Source: Burkholderia sp. Leaf177 (GTDB taxonomy: Bacteria; Pseudomonadota; Gammaproteobacteria; Burkholderiales; Burkholderiaceae). From it: a DNA stretch of 64,000 bases. Below, one piece after another: positions 61,789 to 64,000 of this stretch. Positions within the stretch are counted from its first letter, which is position 1. Each line of letters begins with the position of its first letter. The stretch is taken from assembly GCF_001424345.1 (NCBI RefSeq), contig NZ_LMPF01000024.1:380498-444497 (forward strand). Direction: 5' to 3'. A program made the translations under genes and the position numbers. The notes under the pieces were generated by a model, which was given only the letters and a program-made list of their open reading frames with translations, made no database searches and was not told the DNA's origin.

Positions 61789-62040
61789 ATGGCATCGCCC
61801 AAATTCCGATCACTACTAGCAGAGCGAGAAATCGATCATCTGGAAAAAATGCTGCGTCTGTCGCGCACGCAAGGCCCCGTTCCGCATTTCAACGGTGCGT
61901 ACTGGACGGCACGGCTGACATTCGTGCAGGATCATTTTGATCTCGTCGCCGAGCAGGCAAAGCGCGTCAAGGCGCTGCTTTGCATGTCTGCATCGAGCGA
62001 CACCACTCACTCGAAGATCCGCGGCGCAATGCCTTCGTAG
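61789..62040 (+). CDS. Small cytoplasmic protein, probable sigma-54 regulon member
   Basis: This 83-residue protein begins MASPKFRSLLAEREIDHLEK and continues MLRLSRTQGPVPHFNGAYWTARLTF (quoted in parts: LRLSRTQG, FNGAYWTARL). It is mostly helical and charged, with Cys near residue 66. GAGGG lies six bases before the ATG. It sits directly behind a sigma-54 promoter and next to genes for a zinc-ribbon membrane protein and a VpsR-like activator. I do not recognise a family and no signal peptide is present. Confidence 0.68.
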   Translation: MASPKFRSLLAEREIDHLEKMLRLSRTQGPVPHFNGAYWTARLTFVQDHFDLVAEQAKRVKALLCMSASSDTTHSKIRGAMPS

Positions 62041-62053
62041 ATAGCCTGATCCA

Positions 62054-62839
62054 TCACTTGCTGCTCGCCTGAGCGGCCTCCGAAACGAGACGCCGCGCAG
62101 ATACGCTCGACGCATCCACGCCTGAAGCTTGCCCTGCATTCTCCACTACGCACTGCCAGTCCCCGATCATTCGACACTGCCGCGCGCGCTTCAGAAGGCC
62201 ATCGCGCAAATGCTCCTGCGCTTCCAGCTGCGAGCGCATTTGTTGCAACGGACCATTCGCGTCGCCGTTGTCCGGCATGGCAGCAAGACGCCGATGCGCC
62301 ACGAACAGATTCCGGCTTTGCAACGCTCGATAAAACTCGGCAGCACCGGGAATGGTCGAAACGGCTGCGGGCGGTTGAATTGGAGCCGCGCTCGGGGTCG
62401 GCGCTGGGGTTGGCGTTTGCGCCCGGCTCGCGCCAGCGCTTGCCGCCTGATTCCGAACGATCGCTCCGCTCGCAAACGTATGGGAAGTAATTGCTTGCGG
62501 CTTCAGATCCATGTCGGACGAATGTGAGCCGTGCAAAGCCCACACTATCAGCACGGCGCCAGCAAACAAACCGATCCATATCAGCGGCTCCGCGCGTTTC
62601 TTGCGCGCCTGATAAAACTTGAGCGCGCTTTCGGCAAGTCCCGGATACGCGCCTTTCGAACGCCGGGGACGCTTGATGGTATTCGTCTGAAATGCAGCGT
62701 CGACAAAACTCGATGCGCGACTCAGGAAATTCGGCACGTGGCCGCATCGCCCGCATCGGTAAGTGCCTGCAGGAAAGTCATTTCCGCACTCTTCGCATGT
62801 CGTCCACGCTGCGTGACCGATAGACTCCAGCATGCGCAT
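62054..62839 (-). CDS. Zinc-ribbon-anchored membrane protein of unknown function
   Basis: This 261-residue protein has an N-terminal zinc ribbon C15-x2-C18-x10-C29-x2-C32 (TCEECGN..CGRCG) and a transmembrane segment at about 84-104 (EPLIWIGLFAGAVLIVWAL). A Pro/Ala/Thr-rich periplasmic linker and a helical C-terminal domain (EFYRALQSRNLFVAHRRL, RRLVSEAAQASSK) follow. Start 62839 has GGAG six bases upstream; an in-frame ATG at 62851 lacks a ribosome site. It begins 34 bp downstream of the sigma-54 activator stop, on the same strand, so they may be co-transcribed. Confidence 0.72.
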   Translation of the reverse strand: MRMLESIGHAAWTTCEECGNDFPAGTYRCGRCGHVPNFLSRASSFVDAAFQTNTIKRPRRSKGAYPGLAESALKFYQARKKRAEPLIWIGLFAGAVLIVWALHGSHSSDMDLKPQAITSHTFASGAIVRNQAASAGASRAQTPTPAPTPSAAPIQPPAAVSTIPGAAEFYRALQSRNLFVAHRRLAAMPDNGDANGPLQQMRSQLEAQEHLRDGLLKRARQCRMIGDWQCVVENAGQASGVDASSVSARRLVSEAAQASSK

Positions 62840-62873
62840 AAAAGTCTCCATGTTTAAGTGGGTACCGGTGAAA

Positions 62874-64000
62874 TCACAGGGCTTGGGCCGGGTCGCCGCT
62901 CTCGTGCAAATCTTCGCCCGAGGCGCGCGTAGGCATTCCAAATTCCTGCATCAGCCGATGTAAGTGAACCCTGGAAATTCCAAGGCCGCGGGCCGCATCT
63001 ATTACACGGCCCTTATGTATGAAGAGCGCCATTTCTATGGCGCGCCGATCCGCGGCCGCGCGTGCTTCCCGGAGCGAATCCGGTGCATTCGCGGCGTGAT
63101 CGGATAGTTCGAGATCCTCAGCAGTGATGTATTTTCCCTCGGATAAAATTATTGCGCGACGCACGCGATTAATAAGTTCGCGCACGTTGCCGGGCCAGCC
63201 GTAATTATGCAAGGCGACGATGGCGTCCGGCGCAAAACCATGAATGCGGCGTACGCGCTCGTCCCTGAGACGTTCGAGCGCGTACAGCGCCAGCTCGGTA
63301 ATATCCTTGCCGCGAATCCGCAGCGGCGGCTCCTTGATTTCCAGCACGCAAAGGCGAAAAAACAGGTCCGCCCGGAAGCGTCCTTCGTCGACGGCCGCCT
63401 GCATATCGACATGTGTTGCGGTTATCACACGCACATCCACATCGATGCTTTCAATACCGCCCAGTCGTTCGATTTTCCGTTCCTGGATGAAGCGCAATAA
63501 TGCGGCCTGACTCTGCGATGGCAGGTCGCCGATTTCATCGAGGAACAATGTGCCGCCATTGGCCTCTTCCACGCGGCCAGTTTTCCGTTGCGTGGCGCCC
63601 GTAAATGCGCCGCGTTCATAGCCAAACAATTCCGAATGCAGGAGTTCATGCGGAACCGCGCCGCAATTTACCGCAATAAACGGCATGTCGCGCCGCGCGG
63701 ACCGAGCGTGAATCATTTGCGCGGTCAATTCCTTTCCCGTGCCCGATTCGCCTGATATAAAAACGGTTGCTTCTGTCGAAGCAACTTTTCCGATCGCGCG
63801 ATGAAGCGCCCGCATTACTTCCGACGAACCGATCATGGTGCTCGCCAAAGCGTCGCTGGCGGGCATTGCGTCTTCGTTGAAGCGCAACGCTTCCATACCG
63901 ACCGCTTGCGACAACACGTTCAGAATGCGCTCGTACGGCGTGGGCACTGTGACAAAGTCGAAGCAATGCGTGGCGATCGCATCGCGCACGTCCTGCAAAT
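62874..64000 (-). CDS. Sigma-54 interaction-domain transcriptional activator, VpsR-like, truncated at the window edge
   Basis: The visible part starts inside the N-terminal receiver-like domain and includes CFDFVTVPTPYERI, as in VpsR-type proteins. An AAA+ domain follows: Walker A GESGTGKE, the sigma-54-contact GAFTGA (YERGAFTGATQ), Walker B GGTLFLDEIGDLP, and sensor FRADLFFRL. A Fis-type HTH ends it (DAARGLGISRVHLHRLMQEF). The start lies outside the window. VpsR homologues respond to c-di-GMP and control exopolysaccharide genes, but this is inferred. A sigma-54 promoter is found at 61734, about 1.1 kb away. Confidence 0.88.
   Translation of the reverse strand, partial: LQDVRDAIATHCFDFVTVPTPYERILNVLSQAVGMEALRFNEDAMPASDALASTMIGSSEVMRALHRAIGKVASTEATVFISGESGTGKELTAQMIHARSARRDMPFIAVNCGAVPHELLHSELFGYERGAFTGATQRKTGRVEEANGGTLFLDEIGDLPSQSQAALLRFIQERKIERLGGIESIDVDVRVITATHVDMQAAVDEGRFRADLFFRLCVLEIKEPPLRIRGKDITELALYALERLRDERVRRIHGFAPDAIVALHNYGWPGNVRELINRVRRAIILSEGKYITAEDLELSDHAANAPDSLREARAAADRRAIEMALFIHKGRVIDAARGLGISRVHLHRLMQEFGMPTRASGEDLHESGDPAQAL

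Overview
The window is GC-rich (GC wobble, many GCG/CGC codons) with tightly packed operons, an H-NS-type protein, MoxR/Bat genes, a small DUF2252 family expansion and many short exported proteins. That mix suggests a Burkholderiaceae chromosome or large replicon of the Caballeronia/Paraburkholderia type. No rRNA, tRNA, CRISPR array, prophage or intact insertion sequence is visible. The species assignment is inference from gene content.

Layout. 1-507 is the end-truncated gene of a PhyH-type dioxygenase. 746-6683 is a LacI regulator followed by a four-gene galactofuranose-type sugar ABC importer (ytfQ, ytfR, ytfT, yjfF). 6811-7453 is an unannotated-looking stretch that reads as a decayed DUF2145 gene. 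7511-11818 holds single genes: an exported protein, AlkB, a RidA-family protein, MgtC, a DUF2252 protein and a small exported protein. 11945-20103 is a peptide-type ABC importer operon ending in a gamma-glutamyltransferase, with a divergent LysR regulator; its second permease gene is frameshifted near the 3' end. 20916-27710 is a second sugar operon (CUT1-type ABC importer, an enolase-superfamily enzyme and a mutarotase) facing an IclR regulator.

27968-31005 carries two DedA membrane proteins, one fused to PAP2 and LssY domains and the other to rhodanese. 31241-33597 holds nucleoid-type proteins (a Lys/Ala-rich DUF2934 protein and H-NS) among small low-complexity exported proteins. 33756-40144 is a six-gene MoxR/DUF58/DUF4381/VWA/VWA-TPR/BatD operon. 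40628-47404 is a formylglycine-generating enzyme, a HAD lipoprotein, a sulfatase and a large membrane protein with a spermidine-synthase-like domain, all on the plus strand. 47441-50525 contains exported small or low-complexity proteins and a DUF2092 protein. 51241-54656 contains an HTH protein, a duplicated beta-rich periplasmic protein, a second DUF2252 protein and AqpZ. 54751-58658 is a cold-shock gene divergent from an autotransporter. 59026-61143 is an aminotransferase divergent from an ArgP-like regulator. The right end (61789-64000) has a small orphan gene behind a near-consensus sigma-54 promoter, a zinc-ribbon membrane protein and the C-terminal part of a VpsR-like sigma-54 activator.

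The most promising leads are this sigma-54 promoter with its nearby activator, the maturase-plus-sulfatase cluster, the two DedA fusions, the DUF2145 remnant, and the frameshift in the peptide permease. Start sites were chosen from Shine-Dalgarno fit, so several genes are assigned TTG or GTG starts.
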